Below, piece after piece: positions 23,925 through 32,634 of a stretch of 49,601 nt of DNA. The stretch comes from Reyranella sp. (GTDB taxonomy: Bacteria; Pseudomonadota; Alphaproteobacteria; Reyranellales; Reyranellaceae): contig NZ_JAFKJN010000042.1 in assembly GCF_017305915.1 (NCBI RefSeq), positions 1-49,601 of the forward strand, read 5' to 3'. Made by a program: the position numbers and the translations under genes. Position 1 is the first letter of the stretch, and each line of letters opens with the position of its first letter. The notes under the pieces are model-generated. The model ran no database searches, was not told where the DNA came from, and saw only the letters and a program-made list of their open reading frames with translations.

Positions 23925-24297
23925 CCTCATCGTCCGGCTTTTCGTTCAGGATGACGCGGAACAGGTCAAGGCCGCGCGACTGGCGTTGGCCGCCGATACG
24001 GTCTTCCTACCGAAGAGCGTGATCGTCGAATTCGAATGGGTCATGCGCGGCGTATACCGGGAAACGAAAGCCGCGATCGCATCGGCGATCGAAACGATCC
24101 TGGCCACCGCGAATGTCGAGGTCGAGGATGCGGCGGCTGTCGCGCGGGCTGTCGACTGGTTCCGCAAGGGCCTGGATCTGACCGACGCCGTTCACCTCGC
24201 TTCGAGCGGCCATGCCGACGGGTTTGTCACTTTCGACGCACAAATGCGTCGGCGCTCGCAAGGCTTGGCCACAAGACCAGCGGTTATCGCTCCTTAG
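23905..24297 (+). CDS. VapC-type PIN-domain toxin ribonuclease
   Basis: The 130-residue PIN domain has the acidic metal site Asp5 (MRAVDTN), Glu42 (VIVEFEW), Asp94 (LDLTDAVHLA) and Asp111 (VTFDAQM). VapC toxins cut tRNA or rRNA. All catalytic acids are intact, so the toxin is probably active. Its stop codon directly abuts the stop of the facing methyltransferase. Confidence 0.92.
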   Translation: MRAVDTNLIVRLFVQDDAEQVKAARLALAADTVFLPKSVIVEFEWVMRGVYRETKAAIASAIETILATANVEVEDAAAVARAVDWFRKGLDLTDAVHLASSGHADGFVTFDAQMRRRSQGLATRPAVIAP

Positions 24298-25326
24298 TTA
24301 TCGGGAGTACGCCGCGACCTTCGACAGGAAGGCACGCTCGCTGGCGACCTGCGAAAGGTCGGCGTCGCTGGCCCAGGTGTCGAGGCTGCCGGTGGCGTAT
24401 TCGGCGTAATAGGGCTCGTGGAAGTAATGCGGGAAGAGGTCGAGCAGGCCGTCCCAGGACGGCATGTCGCCCTTCTGCATCGAATCGACGATGACGACGA
24501 GCCCACCGGGCTTGAGCACGCGCGCCATCTCCTTGAGGACGGTGATGCGCACCTCGGTCGGCAGCTCATGCATCAGGAAGGACGAGACGACGAGGTCGAG
24601 GCTCTTGTCCTCGAACGGCAGCGTCTCGGCGGCGCCCTCGATCAGCTTCACCCGCGCGGTGCGGCCGATCAGGCGGCGGGCCTCGGCGAGATAGGGCGGG
24701 CTGAGATCGAGGCCGGTCCAGCGCAGGCCGGGCCAGGCATCGTGCAGGAAGGCGAGCAGCCGGCCGGTGCCGCAGCCCACGTCGAGGCCGCGCAGCTCGC
24801 GCTGGTTGCGGTCCTTGATCCAGTCGGCGATCGGCTTCAGGGCGCGGCGGCGCATGACGTCGGCGGCGCCGGTGAACAGCACCTCGACCTGGGTGTCGTA
24901 AAGGATAGCCGATTGCTCGCTCAGCCAGCCGTCGCTCTGGTGATGGAAGTTCTGGCGGTAGTACTCCGGCAGGCCGTCGGCCTGGGTGCCGGGCGGCAGC
25001 TCGTCCTCCAGTTTGCCGTGGCGGCGGGCATCGACGCTGGGCAGGTCGCGGAAATAGAGCAGGCTGCGGCGCAGGAACTCGCCCGGCTCGGCGTCGATCG
25101 CCCGCGGCGCGGGGAACAGGCCGGCCTCGATGTCCTGCCATTCGCGCGCGAACAATGCGCGCATGTCGGCCGTCATCTCGGCCCGGCTGGGCGTCGGCCC
25201 GACCGGGAAATCCGGCTTGGGCAAGGGCTTGAGCAGCCGCCGGCCGGCGGCATAGTGGCCGGCGTACCAGGCCACCCGTGCGGTCTGGCGGGCAGCATAG
25301 GTGAGGCGATCTAGGGTCGAGGCCAT
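24298..25326 (-). CDS. class I SAM-dependent methyltransferase
   Basis: The 342-residue protein has a 150-residue N-terminal region with a PSVDARRHGKLEDELP stretch and then a Rossmann-type core with LDVGCGTGRLLAFLHDA (SAM loop), GLDLSPPYL, EGAAETLPFEDKSLDLVVSS and EMARVLKPGGLVVIVD. The C-terminal part DGLLDLFPHYFHEPYYAEY is typical of UbiE/COQ5-like small-molecule methyltransferases. Substrate unknown. Confidence 0.88.
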   Translation of the reverse strand: MASTLDRLTYAARQTARVAWYAGHYAAGRRLLKPLPKPDFPVGPTPSRAEMTADMRALFAREWQDIEAGLFPAPRAIDAEPGEFLRRSLLYFRDLPSVDARRHGKLEDELPPGTQADGLPEYYRQNFHHQSDGWLSEQSAILYDTQVEVLFTGAADVMRRRALKPIADWIKDRNQRELRGLDVGCGTGRLLAFLHDAWPGLRWTGLDLSPPYLAEARRLIGRTARVKLIEGAAETLPFEDKSLDLVVSSFLMHELPTEVRITVLKEMARVLKPGGLVVIVDSMQKGDMPSWDGLLDLFPHYFHEPYYAEYATGSLDTWASDADLSQVASERAFLSKVAAYSR

Positions 25327-25350
25327 GGTTCGCGTTCCATTATAGCGTGC

Positions 25351-25378
25351 TTGCCCCCATAAAACCGGTGGCTATAGT
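25351..25378 (+). promoter_or_regulatory. sigma-70-type promoter for argG
   Basis: TTGCCC (25351-25356), a 16-nt spacer and TATAGT (25373-25378), 42 nt before the argG start in a short divergent gap. Confidence 0.5.
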
Positions 25379-25420
25379 CCCGCGCTTTCCGAAGCCATCG
25401 TAAAACGCCCGAGGGGCAGC

Positions 25421-26677
25421 ATGAGCGTTTCTTATACCGGGCCCTACAAGAAGGGCGACATCAAGAAGGTGGTCCTCGCCTATTCGGGCGGCCTCGACAC
25501 CTCGGTCATCCTGAAGTGGCTGCAGACCGCCTATGGCTGCGAGGTCGTGACCTTCACCGCCGATCTCGGCCAGGGCGAGGAGCTCGAGCCCGCGCGCAAG
25601 AAGGCCGAGATGGCGGGCGTGAAGCCCGAGAACATCTTCATCGACGACGTGCGCGAGGAGTTCGTGCGCGACTTCGTCTTCCCGATGTTCCGCGCCAACG
25701 CGCTCTACGAGGGCCAGTACCTGCTCGGCACCTCGATCGCCCGGCCGCTGATCGCCAAGCGCCAGATCGAGATCGCCAAGCAGACCGGCGCCGACGCCGT
25801 GGCGCACGGTGCCACCGGCAAGGGCAACGACCAGGTCCGCTTCGAGCTCACCTATTACGCGCTCAAGCCCGACATCAAGGTGATCGCGCCATGGCGCGAA
25901 TGGGAGCTGACCTCGCGCACCAAGCTGCTCGAATTTGCCGAGAAGCACCAGATCCCGATCGCCAAGGATAAGCGCGGCGAGGCGCCGTTCTCGGTCGACG
26001 CCAACCTCCTGCACTCCTCGAGCGAAGGCAAGATCCTGGAGGATCCGTGGGAAGAGGCCGACGAGATGGTCTACCAGCGCACCATCTCGCCGGAAGCGGC
26101 GCCCGACAAGCCGACCTACATCACCATCGACTTCGAGAAGGGCGATGCCGTCGCGATCGACGGCGAGAAGATGTCGCCGGCGACGCTGCTCACCAGGCTC
26201 AACGAGCTGGGCAAGGCCAACGGCATCGGTCGCCTGGACCTGGTCGAGAACCGTTTCGTCGGCATGAAGAGCCGCGGCATCTACGAGACGCCGGGCGGCA
26301 CGATCCTCTACGCCGCCCATCGCGGCATCGAATCGATCACGCTCGACCGCGGCGCTGGCCACCTCAAGGACGAGCTGATGCCCAAGTACGCCGAGCTCGT
26401 CTATTACGGCTTCTGGTACTCGCCCGAGCGCGAGATGCTCCAGGCGGCAATCGACAAGAGCCAGGAGAACGTCACCGGCACGGTGCGGCTCAAGCTCTAC
26501 AAGGGCAACACCACCGTGGTCGGCCGCAAGTCGCCCAAGTCGCTCTACTCGATGCAGCACGTCACCTTCGAGGACGACCAGGGCGCCTATAACCAGCGCG
26601 ACGCCGAGGGCTTCATCAAGCTCAACGCGCTGCGGCTGAGGCTGCGCGGGCTGGGGCAGGGCGGACCCAAGGCCTGA
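25421..26677 (+). CDS. argG: argininosuccinate synthase
   Basis: The 418-residue enzyme joins citrulline and aspartate using ATP in arginine synthesis. Diagnostic parts are the P-loop-like VVLAYSGGLDTSVILKWL, HGATGKGNDQVRFE, APWREWELTSR, FSVDANLLHSSSEG and GIYETPGGTILYAAHR. GAGGGGCAGC precedes the ATG. Its stop overlaps the start of the Lgt-like gene, so argG leads the operon. Confidence 0.97.
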   Translation: MSVSYTGPYKKGDIKKVVLAYSGGLDTSVILKWLQTAYGCEVVTFTADLGQGEELEPARKKAEMAGVKPENIFIDDVREEFVRDFVFPMFRANALYEGQYLLGTSIARPLIAKRQIEIAKQTGADAVAHGATGKGNDQVRFELTYYALKPDIKVIAPWREWELTSRTKLLEFAEKHQIPIAKDKRGEAPFSVDANLLHSSSEGKILEDPWEEADEMVYQRTISPEAAPDKPTYITIDFEKGDAVAIDGEKMSPATLLTRLNELGKANGIGRLDLVENRFVGMKSRGIYETPGGTILYAAHRGIESITLDRGAGHLKDELMPKYAELVYYGFWYSPEREMLQAAIDKSQENVTGTVRLKLYKGNTTVVGRKSPKSLYSMQHVTFEDDQGAYNQRDAEGFIKLNALRLRLRGLGQGGPKA

Positions 26678-27378
26678 CCTTCGGCCTCCCCTATATCCAT
26701 AGCCTTTTCGACGTCGCGGCCTGGCTGGCCTCGATCGCGACGTTCTGGTTTTCCAGTCGCCGGTTGCCGGCGGCGGCCCTGCCCGGCAACCGCACCGATC
26801 AACCCGGCGCCTACGCTCTCACGGCTGGCACGGGTGCGCTGCTCGGCGCGGTATTCTTCGGCACCGTGAACACCTGGCTGAGCGGCCTGCACGCGCTCGG
26901 CTTCTCGATGGTGGGCGGCATCGCTGGCGGCATCGCCGCGATCGAGGTCTTCAAGCGCCTGACCGGTATCACTGGCTCGACCGGCATCGCCTTTGCCGCC
27001 CCTTTCGCCGCGACGGTGGCGGTCGGCCGGCTCGGCTGCTTCTTCGCCGGCCTCGACGACTACACTTACGGAACGCCGACCGGCCTGCCGTGGGGCGTCG
27101 ATTTCGGCGACGGACCGCGCCATCCGGTGCAGCTCTACGAAGCGCTGGCGATGGCGGCGATGTGGGCGCTGCTGCTGGTCAAGCTGGCGCGCCGCGACCG
27201 CTTCTGGCTGGCCAACGGCTTTTATCTCGTCGCCGGCTGGTACGGCCTGCAGCGCTTCGCGTGGGAGTTCCTCAAGCCCTATGCAACCGTGGCCGGGCCG
27301 TTCAACCTGTTCCACTTGGTGTGTCTCGGACTGGTCGTATACGCTGTCGTGATGATCCGGAGGAACCCGGCTTCCTGA
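26674..27378 (+). CDS. Lgt-like prolipoprotein diacylglyceryl transferase homologue
   Basis: About 234 residues with five or six transmembrane helices. The Lgt signature is clear in the middle (VAVGRLGCFFAGLDDYTYGT, LPWGVDFGDGP, then RHPVQLYEAL). True Lgt is about 280-290 residues, so this is a short branch of the family. There is no ATG, GTG or TTG before 26764, yet the frame upstream reads a good first membrane helix (FGLPYIHSLFDVAAWLA); I therefore place the start at CTG 26674, overlapping the argG stop (CTGA). It precedes the radical SAM gene by 9 nt. Confidence 0.75.
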   Translation: MTFGLPYIHSLFDVAAWLASIATFWFSSRRLPAAALPGNRTDQPGAYALTAGTGALLGAVFFGTVNTWLSGLHALGFSMVGGIAGGIAAIEVFKRLTGITGSTGIAFAAPFAATVAVGRLGCFFAGLDDYTYGTPTGLPWGVDFGDGPRHPVQLYEALAMAAMWALLLVKLARRDRFWLANGFYLVAGWYGLQRFAWEFLKPYATVAGPFNLFHLVCLGLVVYAVVMIRRNPAS

Positions 27379-27387
27379 AGGAGGCGC

Positions 27388-28803
27388 ATGTACGACGGTA
27401 TCGCGCGCAAATCGGCACCCTACCTCTTCCTCGGCCAGACGACGTCGCTTTGCGAGACCTGCCTCGGCCTGGTGCCGACCAAGATCGTCGAGGAAGACGG
27501 CCGCATCTACTACTCCAAGCGCTGCACCGAGCACGGCGTGATGAAGACGCTGGTGTCCGACGATCCGGTCTACTGGCGCCGCACGCTCGAATATCTCAAG
27601 CCCGGCGACCGCCCGCTGGCGCCGGCCACGCGCACCGAGCGCGGCTGTCCCTGGGATTGCGGGCTCTGCCCCGACCATGAGCAGCATTCCTGCGTGGCGA
27701 TCGTCGAGATCAACGAGGCCTGCAATCTCGCCTGCCCGGTCTGCTACGCCGATTCATCGCCCAAGCGCGACAGCCATCGCAGCCTCGCCGAGGTCGAGCG
27801 CATGTTCGACGCCCTGGTGGCGAGCGAGGGCGAGCCCGACCTGGTGCAGATCTCGGGCGGGGAGCCGACCATCCATCCGCAGATCCTCGAGATCATCGCG
27901 GCGGCGCGCGTCAGGCCGATCAAGCACGTGATGATCAACACCAACGGCATCCGCATCGCCGAAGATCCGGCGTTCGTCGACGCGCTGGCCGCGTTCAAGC
28001 CGGGCTTCGAGGTCTACCTGCAGTTCGATTCGCTCGACGATGCGGCGCTGCGCAACATCCGCGGCGCCAGCCTGTCGCGCATCCGTCGCGATGCGCTGGC
28101 GGCGCTCGAGCAGCGCAACATCTCGACCACGCTGGTCTGCACGGTGAAGCGCGGCGTCAACGACGGCGAGATCGGCGCCATCGTGAAGCACGCGCTGAAA
28201 TACAAGTGCGTGCGCGGCATCAACTTCCAGCCGGTGCAGGATTCCGGCCGCAACGAAGGCTTCGATCCGGCGCGCAACCGGGTCGTGCTGTCGGAGATCC
28301 GCCGCCGCATCGTCGAGGAATCGGGCATCTTCGCCGATGGCGACATGATCCCGCTGCCCTGCAATCCGGCCTCGATCTCGATCGGCTACGGCCTGCGCGA
28401 CGGCGAGACGGTGCTGCCGCTAACCTCGCTGGTGCCGCGCGAGGCGCTGCTGCCCGCCATCCCCAACGCGATCTCCTTCGAGAAGTATCCCGAGTTGCGC
28501 AAGCGCTTCGTCGACCTGCTGTCGCTCTCGACCGCCGACACCAACACCGCCGAGCGGCTGGGCTCGCTGCTGTGCTGCCTGCCCGACGTGCCGATGCCGC
28601 AGGGCTCGGGCTACGAGAACGTGTTCCGCATCACCATCGTCGAGTTCCTCGACCGCTTCAATTTCTGCCTCGGCAACGTCAAGCGCTCGTGCGTCCACTT
28701 CGTCACGCCCGACGGCAAGATCATCCCGTTCGACACCTACAACACCTTCTACAGGCCGGGCGCCGCAGGGAACGCCAGGCTCGCGGCGGAGCGCGCCCGA
28801 TGA
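27388..28803 (+). CDS. radical SAM enzyme, tetraether-synthase (Tes)-like
   Basis: The 471-residue protein has an N-terminal Cys22-x2-Cys25 ... Cys46-x2-His49 knuckle, then a Cys87-x3-Cys91-x2-Cys94 ... Cys102 group, then the radical SAM motif Cys112-x3-Cys116-x2-Cys119 (ACNLACPVCY), GGEPTIHP at about 157-164, and late cysteines at 325, 396, 397, 427 and 435. A rubredoxin-like site plus three iron-sulfur clusters is the arrangement known for archaeal Tes (MJ0619 type), which joins lipid tails by carbon-carbon bonds. Identity with Tes is inference from layout. The neighbouring Lgt-like gene supports a lipid substrate. AAGGAGG precedes the ATG. Confidence 0.8.
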   Translation: MYDGIARKSAPYLFLGQTTSLCETCLGLVPTKIVEEDGRIYYSKRCTEHGVMKTLVSDDPVYWRRTLEYLKPGDRPLAPATRTERGCPWDCGLCPDHEQHSCVAIVEINEACNLACPVCYADSSPKRDSHRSLAEVERMFDALVASEGEPDLVQISGGEPTIHPQILEIIAAARVRPIKHVMINTNGIRIAEDPAFVDALAAFKPGFEVYLQFDSLDDAALRNIRGASLSRIRRDALAALEQRNISTTLVCTVKRGVNDGEIGAIVKHALKYKCVRGINFQPVQDSGRNEGFDPARNRVVLSEIRRRIVEESGIFADGDMIPLPCNPASISIGYGLRDGETVLPLTSLVPREALLPAIPNAISFEKYPELRKRFVDLLSLSTADTNTAERLGSLLCCLPDVPMPQGSGYENVFRITIVEFLDRFNFCLGNVKRSCVHFVTPDGKIIPFDTYNTFYRPGAAGNARLAAERAR

Positions 28804-29069
28804 GCGACGACCGGCCGCCGCCACCACCTCCACCGCCGGTGCCGCCATTCCTGCCGACCGAGCCGAAGAGTCGGGGCCTCGGCTGGTTCTTCGCGGTGTC
28901 GGGCGGCATCGTGCTGGTGCTGACGCTGGGTTGCGTGCTCGCCGTGACCGGCGGCGACCTGTTCGGCGAGATGGGCGGGGTGGCGATCGTCTTCGGCGCG
29001 CCGACCTTCATCCTCGGTGCGGTCTTCCTCTGGCTGGGAACGCGCCGGCTGAAGCGACCGCTGCCCTAA
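28800..29069 (+). CDS. small membrane protein with poly-Pro N-terminus
   Basis: The 89-residue product starts with a cytoplasmic proline run (DDRPPPPPPPPVPPFLP) and then two hydrophobic helices (about 30-50 and 57-78), ending in a basic tail. No recognisable family. It overlaps the radical SAM stop (ATGA), so the two are coupled, which suggests a partner or membrane anchor. Confidence 0.7.
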   Translation: MSDDRPPPPPPPPVPPFLPTEPKSRGLGWFFAVSGGIVLVLTLGCVLAVTGGDLFGEMGGVAIVFGAPTFILGAVFLWLGTRRLKRPLP

Positions 29070-29126
29070 GGGGTGCGCTTTTTCTCTGTCTGGGCAGGGA
29101 TCGCCCAAAGCGCTAAGTCTCCCCCA

Positions 29127-29813
29127 ATGCCCTTCGATGACGTGAGACGCCAGGGTCCGGGCGGCGGTTCCCACGAGCGTGCGATCAACCTGCCGCCGGC
29201 GCTGCTGGTGCTGATCGCGATCAACCTCGCCGTCCATCTGGCGCGCCAGATGATGAGCGAGTCGATGGATCAGCAGGTCGTGACCCAGCTCGGCCTGGTC
29301 CCCGAGGCCTATACCGGCGAGTCCGGCGGGCCGTGGTGGTCGCTGCTGCTGGCGCCGATCACCTACCAGTTCATCCATGGCGGCTGGGTGCATCTCGGCG
29401 TCAACATGATCACCCTGGCCGCCTTCGGCGCGCCGGTCGAGCGGCTGCTGGGCGTGCGCCGCTTCGTGCTCTTCTACCTGTCGGCCGGCGTGGTGGCGGG
29501 CTTCATCCATGTCGCCTTCTTTTCCACGTCGCCCGATCCGGTGGTCGGCGCCTCGGGCGCGATCAGCGGCGTGTTCGGCGCCGTGCTGATGGCGTTGCAC
29601 CATGTCGGCCGGCTGAGGTCGCTGCTGCCGGTCGCCGGCATCTGGATCGCGCTCAACGTCTTCTTTGGCCTGTGGGGCAACGGCCCCGGCACCGGCGGCG
29701 AGCCGGTCGCCTGGGCCGCCCATATCGGTGGCTTCGTCTACGGCCTGGCCGCCTTCCGCCTGTTCCTGCCGGCGGCAATGCACGTGCCGCCGGAAAATCC
29801 CGGCGACGGCTGA
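29127..29813 (+). CDS. rhomboid-family intramembrane serine protease
   Basis: The 228-residue protein has six transmembrane helices with the catalytic dyad Ser143 in VVGASGAISGVFGA and His199 in WAAHIGGF, and the oxyanion-side HGGWVHLGVN (His84, His89, Asn93). Rhomboids cut membrane proteins within the bilayer. The ATG at 29127 begins MPFDDV. It ends the Lgt/Tes-like run and is followed 3 nt later by phoR. Confidence 0.92.
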   Translation: MPFDDVRRQGPGGGSHERAINLPPALLVLIAINLAVHLARQMMSESMDQQVVTQLGLVPEAYTGESGGPWWSLLLAPITYQFIHGGWVHLGVNMITLAAFGAPVERLLGVRRFVLFYLSAGVVAGFIHVAFFSTSPDPVVGASGAISGVFGAVLMALHHVGRLRSLLPVAGIWIALNVFFGLWGNGPGTGGEPVAWAAHIGGFVYGLAAFRLFLPAAMHVPPENPGDG

Positions 29814-29816
29814 GCC

Positions 29817-31199
29817 GTGGGCGAGGAGCTTCCGTTCCGGCGCTACGTCTCGGCCAACGTGGTGGCGCTGGCGCCGTCGGGCGTGGCGCTCGCGATCCTC
29901 TACTGGATGGGCGCGCTGGCCGGCCATCACGCGCTCGCCGCCTTCGTCGGCATCGCCGTCGTGACGGCGATCCTGGTACACCGCTATCTCCATTCGCTGA
30001 GCCGCTTCGCTCGCTTCGTCAGCGAGCTCTCGGGCGAGCAGGAGCCGGTGATGCCGCGTCTGTCCTTCGCGCCGGCCACCGAGGAGCTCGCCACTGCCGC
30101 CGCGACGCTAGCCGCCGGCTGGCGCCGCCAGCGCGCCTCGATCGACAATCTCGCCGCCTCGGCGCAGGCGATCGTCGACGGCCTGCCCGACCCGCTGATC
30201 GCGGTCGACCGCCAGCGCCGCATCGTGCGCTCCAACCGCGCCGCGGTGGCGCTGCTCGGCCCCCTGCTGCCCGACCGTGACCTGTCGACGGGCCTGCGCC
30301 AGCCCGAGCTGCTGGCGGCAATCGATTCGCTGCTGGCGACGGCCGACGGCAACTATGTCGGCCCCACCCACGTCGCCGTCGACCTCGTGCTGTCGGGTGT
30401 CTCCGAACGCGACGTCATCGCCCATGCCCGCCGCCTGCCGCGCGCCGCGGCCGACGGGTCGCTGGCGCTGGTCGTGCTGCACGACACCACCGCCCTGCGC
30501 CGGGCCGAGCGCATGCGCGCCGACTTCGTCGCCAACGCCAGCCACGAGCTCAAGACGCCGATCGCCGGCATCATGGGCTTCATCGAGACCCTGCGCGGGC
30601 CGGCGCGCGACGATGCGGTGGCGCGCGAACGCTTCCTCGGCATCATGGCCGAGCAGGCCGACCGCATGCGCCGTCTGGTCGACGACCTCCTGATGCTGTC
30701 GCGGATCGAGCAGCACGAGCACGCCCGGCCCGAGGCGCCGGTCGATGTCCGCCGGGTGCTCGAGGGCGTGCGCGACCTGCTGCAGCTCAAGGCCTCCTCG
30801 CGCAAGGTCGCGATCGAGCTGTCGATCGACCCCGGGCTGCCCCAGGCGATCGGCGACCACGACGAGCTCACCGTGGTGTTCCAGAACCTGGTCGACAACG
30901 CGGTGAAGTACGCCAAGCCCGCGACCACGGTGAAGGTGGCGGCCCGGCTGGTCGGGGCTGAGCGGCTGGCCATCGCCGTCAGCGACGAGGGCGATGGCAT
31001 CCCGGCCGCCCACCTGCCGCGCCTGACCGAGCGCTTCTACCGGGTCGACAATGCCCGCTCGCGCCTGCTCGGCGGCACCGGGCTGGGCCTCGCCATCGTC
31101 AAGCACGTGGTCAACCGCCACCGTGGCCGGCTCGACATCCAGAGCACCCCGGGCAAGGGCTCGGTCTTCACCGTCACCCTGCCGGCCGTGGCGTCGTAG
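29817..31199 (+). CDS. phoR: PhoR-type phosphate-sensor histidine kinase
   Basis: The 460-residue membrane kinase has two transmembrane helices (about 15-55), a PAS-like domain (about 115-225, VDGLPDPLIAVDRQRRI), a HisKA domain with the phosphorylated His243 (NASHELKTPIAGIMGF) and a HATPase domain with QNLVDNAVKYAK, DEGDGI and the GGTGLGLAIVKHVV box. It pairs with PhoB at the end of the same regulon. The GTG at 29817 is the start in use. Confidence 0.93.
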   Translation: MGEELPFRRYVSANVVALAPSGVALAILYWMGALAGHHALAAFVGIAVVTAILVHRYLHSLSRFARFVSELSGEQEPVMPRLSFAPATEELATAAATLAAGWRRQRASIDNLAASAQAIVDGLPDPLIAVDRQRRIVRSNRAAVALLGPLLPDRDLSTGLRQPELLAAIDSLLATADGNYVGPTHVAVDLVLSGVSERDVIAHARRLPRAAADGSLALVVLHDTTALRRAERMRADFVANASHELKTPIAGIMGFIETLRGPARDDAVARERFLGIMAEQADRMRRLVDDLLMLSRIEQHEHARPEAPVDVRRVLEGVRDLLQLKASSRKVAIELSIDPGLPQAIGDHDELTVVFQNLVDNAVKYAKPATTVKVAARLVGAERLAIAVSDEGDGIPAAHLPRLTERFYRVDNARSRLLGGTGLGLAIVKHVVNRHRGRLDIQSTPGKGSVFTVTLPAVAS

Positions 31200-31233
31200 A
31201 AGCTGTGGATAAGCCTGGTCGGGCGAGTCGCTT
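31200..31233. other. short gap after phoR
   Basis: Thirty-four nucleotides after the phoR stop with no feature visible; the repeat copy C begins next. Confidence 0.3.
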
Positions 31234-31440
31234 TACGGGCAATGGAACGCGAGTCGCTGCAGTTTGGCGCGCATGACGATGTCCCGACTTTTCGTCCGAA
31301 CCGCTGCGCGCCCGGGCGCTGAGGAACCGGGCGCGGGATAGGGGAAATCCGTCAAAAAAATTTTGGGATTCAGCGGCCTCCGATCCCGACGCCATCGGCA
31401 TTTGCCCCGTCCCACGGCCCCCTGGGACGGATGGGACGCT
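31234..31440. repeat. dispersed intergenic repeat, copy C
   Basis: Aligned in order with copy A: GCTGCAGTTTGGCGCGCATG core (about 31256-31275), a run of A before TTTTGGGATTCAG, GACGCCATCGGCAT palindrome and the hairpin CCGTCCCA (31407-31414) / TGGGACGG (31423-31430) with an 8-nt loop. It separates phoR from pstS and its Pho box. The minus strand again encodes a peptide starting MPMAS, as in copy A. Confidence 0.6.
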
Positions 31441-31507
31441 TGTTGGAGGAGGGGCCAAATGTCACGCCAAGGCATTAATCCTCAGGGTCGCCGCCGCTGT
31501 AACTCAA

Positions 31508-31525
31508 CTGTCACATAACAGTCAT
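31508..31525 (+). promoter_or_regulatory. Pho box upstream of pstS
   Basis: CTGTCAC-ATAA-CAGTCAT is a direct repeat of two 7-mers with a 4-nt AT-rich spacer, matching the PhoB-binding consensus CTGTCAT-N4-CTGTCAT at 12 of 14 positions. It lies 58 nt before the pstS start; a weaker half site (TAACTCAA) precedes it. PhoB is encoded at the end of the same cluster. Confidence 0.8.
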
Positions 31526-31583
31526 ATTACGGAGAGGTTGGCCTTCTACCCGTGGCGCACTGCTTCTGAAGGAGGGGCATCCC

Positions 31584-32630
31584 GTGAATTTCATCAAGAC
31601 CCTGCTGACCGGCGCCGTCGCCGTGACGGTGTCGTGGTCCGCTTCCGCCGCTGACATCTCCGGCGCCGGCGCGACCTTTCCGTACCCGGTCTATGCCAAG
31701 TGGGCGGACGCCTACAAGAAGGAGACCGGTGTCGGCCTGAACTACCAGTCGATCGGCTCGGGCGGCGGCATCAAGCAGATCAAGGCCAAGACCGTGACCT
31801 TCGGTGCCTCCGACGCGCCGCTTCCGGGCAAGGAGCTCGACGAGTCGGGCCTCGCCCAGTTCCCGATGGTGATGGGCGGCATCGTGCCGGTCGTGAATCT
31901 CGAGGGCGTGGCCCCGGGCGAGCTGACGATCGACGGCCCGACGCTGGCCAACATCTTCCTCGGCACGATCAAGAAGTGGGATGATCCGGCGATCGCCAAG
32001 CTGAACCCCGGCAAGAAGCTGCCCTCGAGCGCCATCGCGCTGGTCCACCGCTCCGACGGGTCGGGCACCACCTACAACTTCACCTACTACCTCTCCGACG
32101 TGAGCCCGGACTGGAAGAGCAAGGTCGGCACCAACACCGCCGTGCAGTGGCCGGCCGGCATCGGCGCCAAGGGCAACGAGGGCGTCGCCAACAACGTGGC
32201 GAACACCAAAGGCTCGATCGGCTACGTCGAGTACGCCTACGCCAAGCAGAACAAGCTCACGCACACCAAGATGATCAACAAGGCCGGCAAGACCGTGTCG
32301 CCGACCGCGGAGACCTTCCAGGCCGCCGCCGCCAACGCCGACTGGAAGAGCCAGCCGGGCTACGGCGTGATCCTCGCCAACCAGCCGGGCGACCAGTCGT
32401 GGCCGATGACCGCCGCGACCTGGATCCTGATCTACAAGAAGCCGACCGACGCCGCGACGACCGGCGAGGCGCTGAAGTTCTTCGGCTGGTCGTATGCCAA
32501 GGGCGCGACCATGGCCAAGGACCTCGACTACGTGCCGATGCCGGCCAACGTCGTCGCCGACATCCAGAAGATGTGGTCGGCCGACATCAAGGACTCGAGC
32601 GGCAAGCCGCTCTACTCGATGACGCATTGA
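31584..32630 (+). CDS. pstS: phosphate ABC transporter substrate-binding protein
   Basis: The 348-residue protein has a signal peptide (MNFIKTLLTGAVAVTVSWSASA) and PstS phosphate-binding parts: GAGATFPYPVY, SIGSGGGIKQI, FGASDAPL and the HRSDGSGTTYNFTYYL loop. It captures phosphate in the periplasm for PstCAB. The start is GTG 31584 behind a strong AAGGAGG. Controlled by the Pho box at 31508. Confidence 0.96.
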   Translation: MNFIKTLLTGAVAVTVSWSASAADISGAGATFPYPVYAKWADAYKKETGVGLNYQSIGSGGGIKQIKAKTVTFGASDAPLPGKELDESGLAQFPMVMGGIVPVVNLEGVAPGELTIDGPTLANIFLGTIKKWDDPAIAKLNPGKKLPSSAIALVHRSDGSGTTYNFTYYLSDVSPDWKSKVGTNTAVQWPAGIGAKGNEGVANNVANTKGSIGYVEYAYAKQNKLTHTKMINKAGKTVSPTAETFQAAAANADWKSQPGYGVILANQPGDQSWPMTAATWILIYKKPTDAATTGEALKFFGWSYAKGATMAKDLDYVPMPANVVADIQKMWSADIKDSSGKPLYSMTH

Positions 32631-32634
32631 GGAA

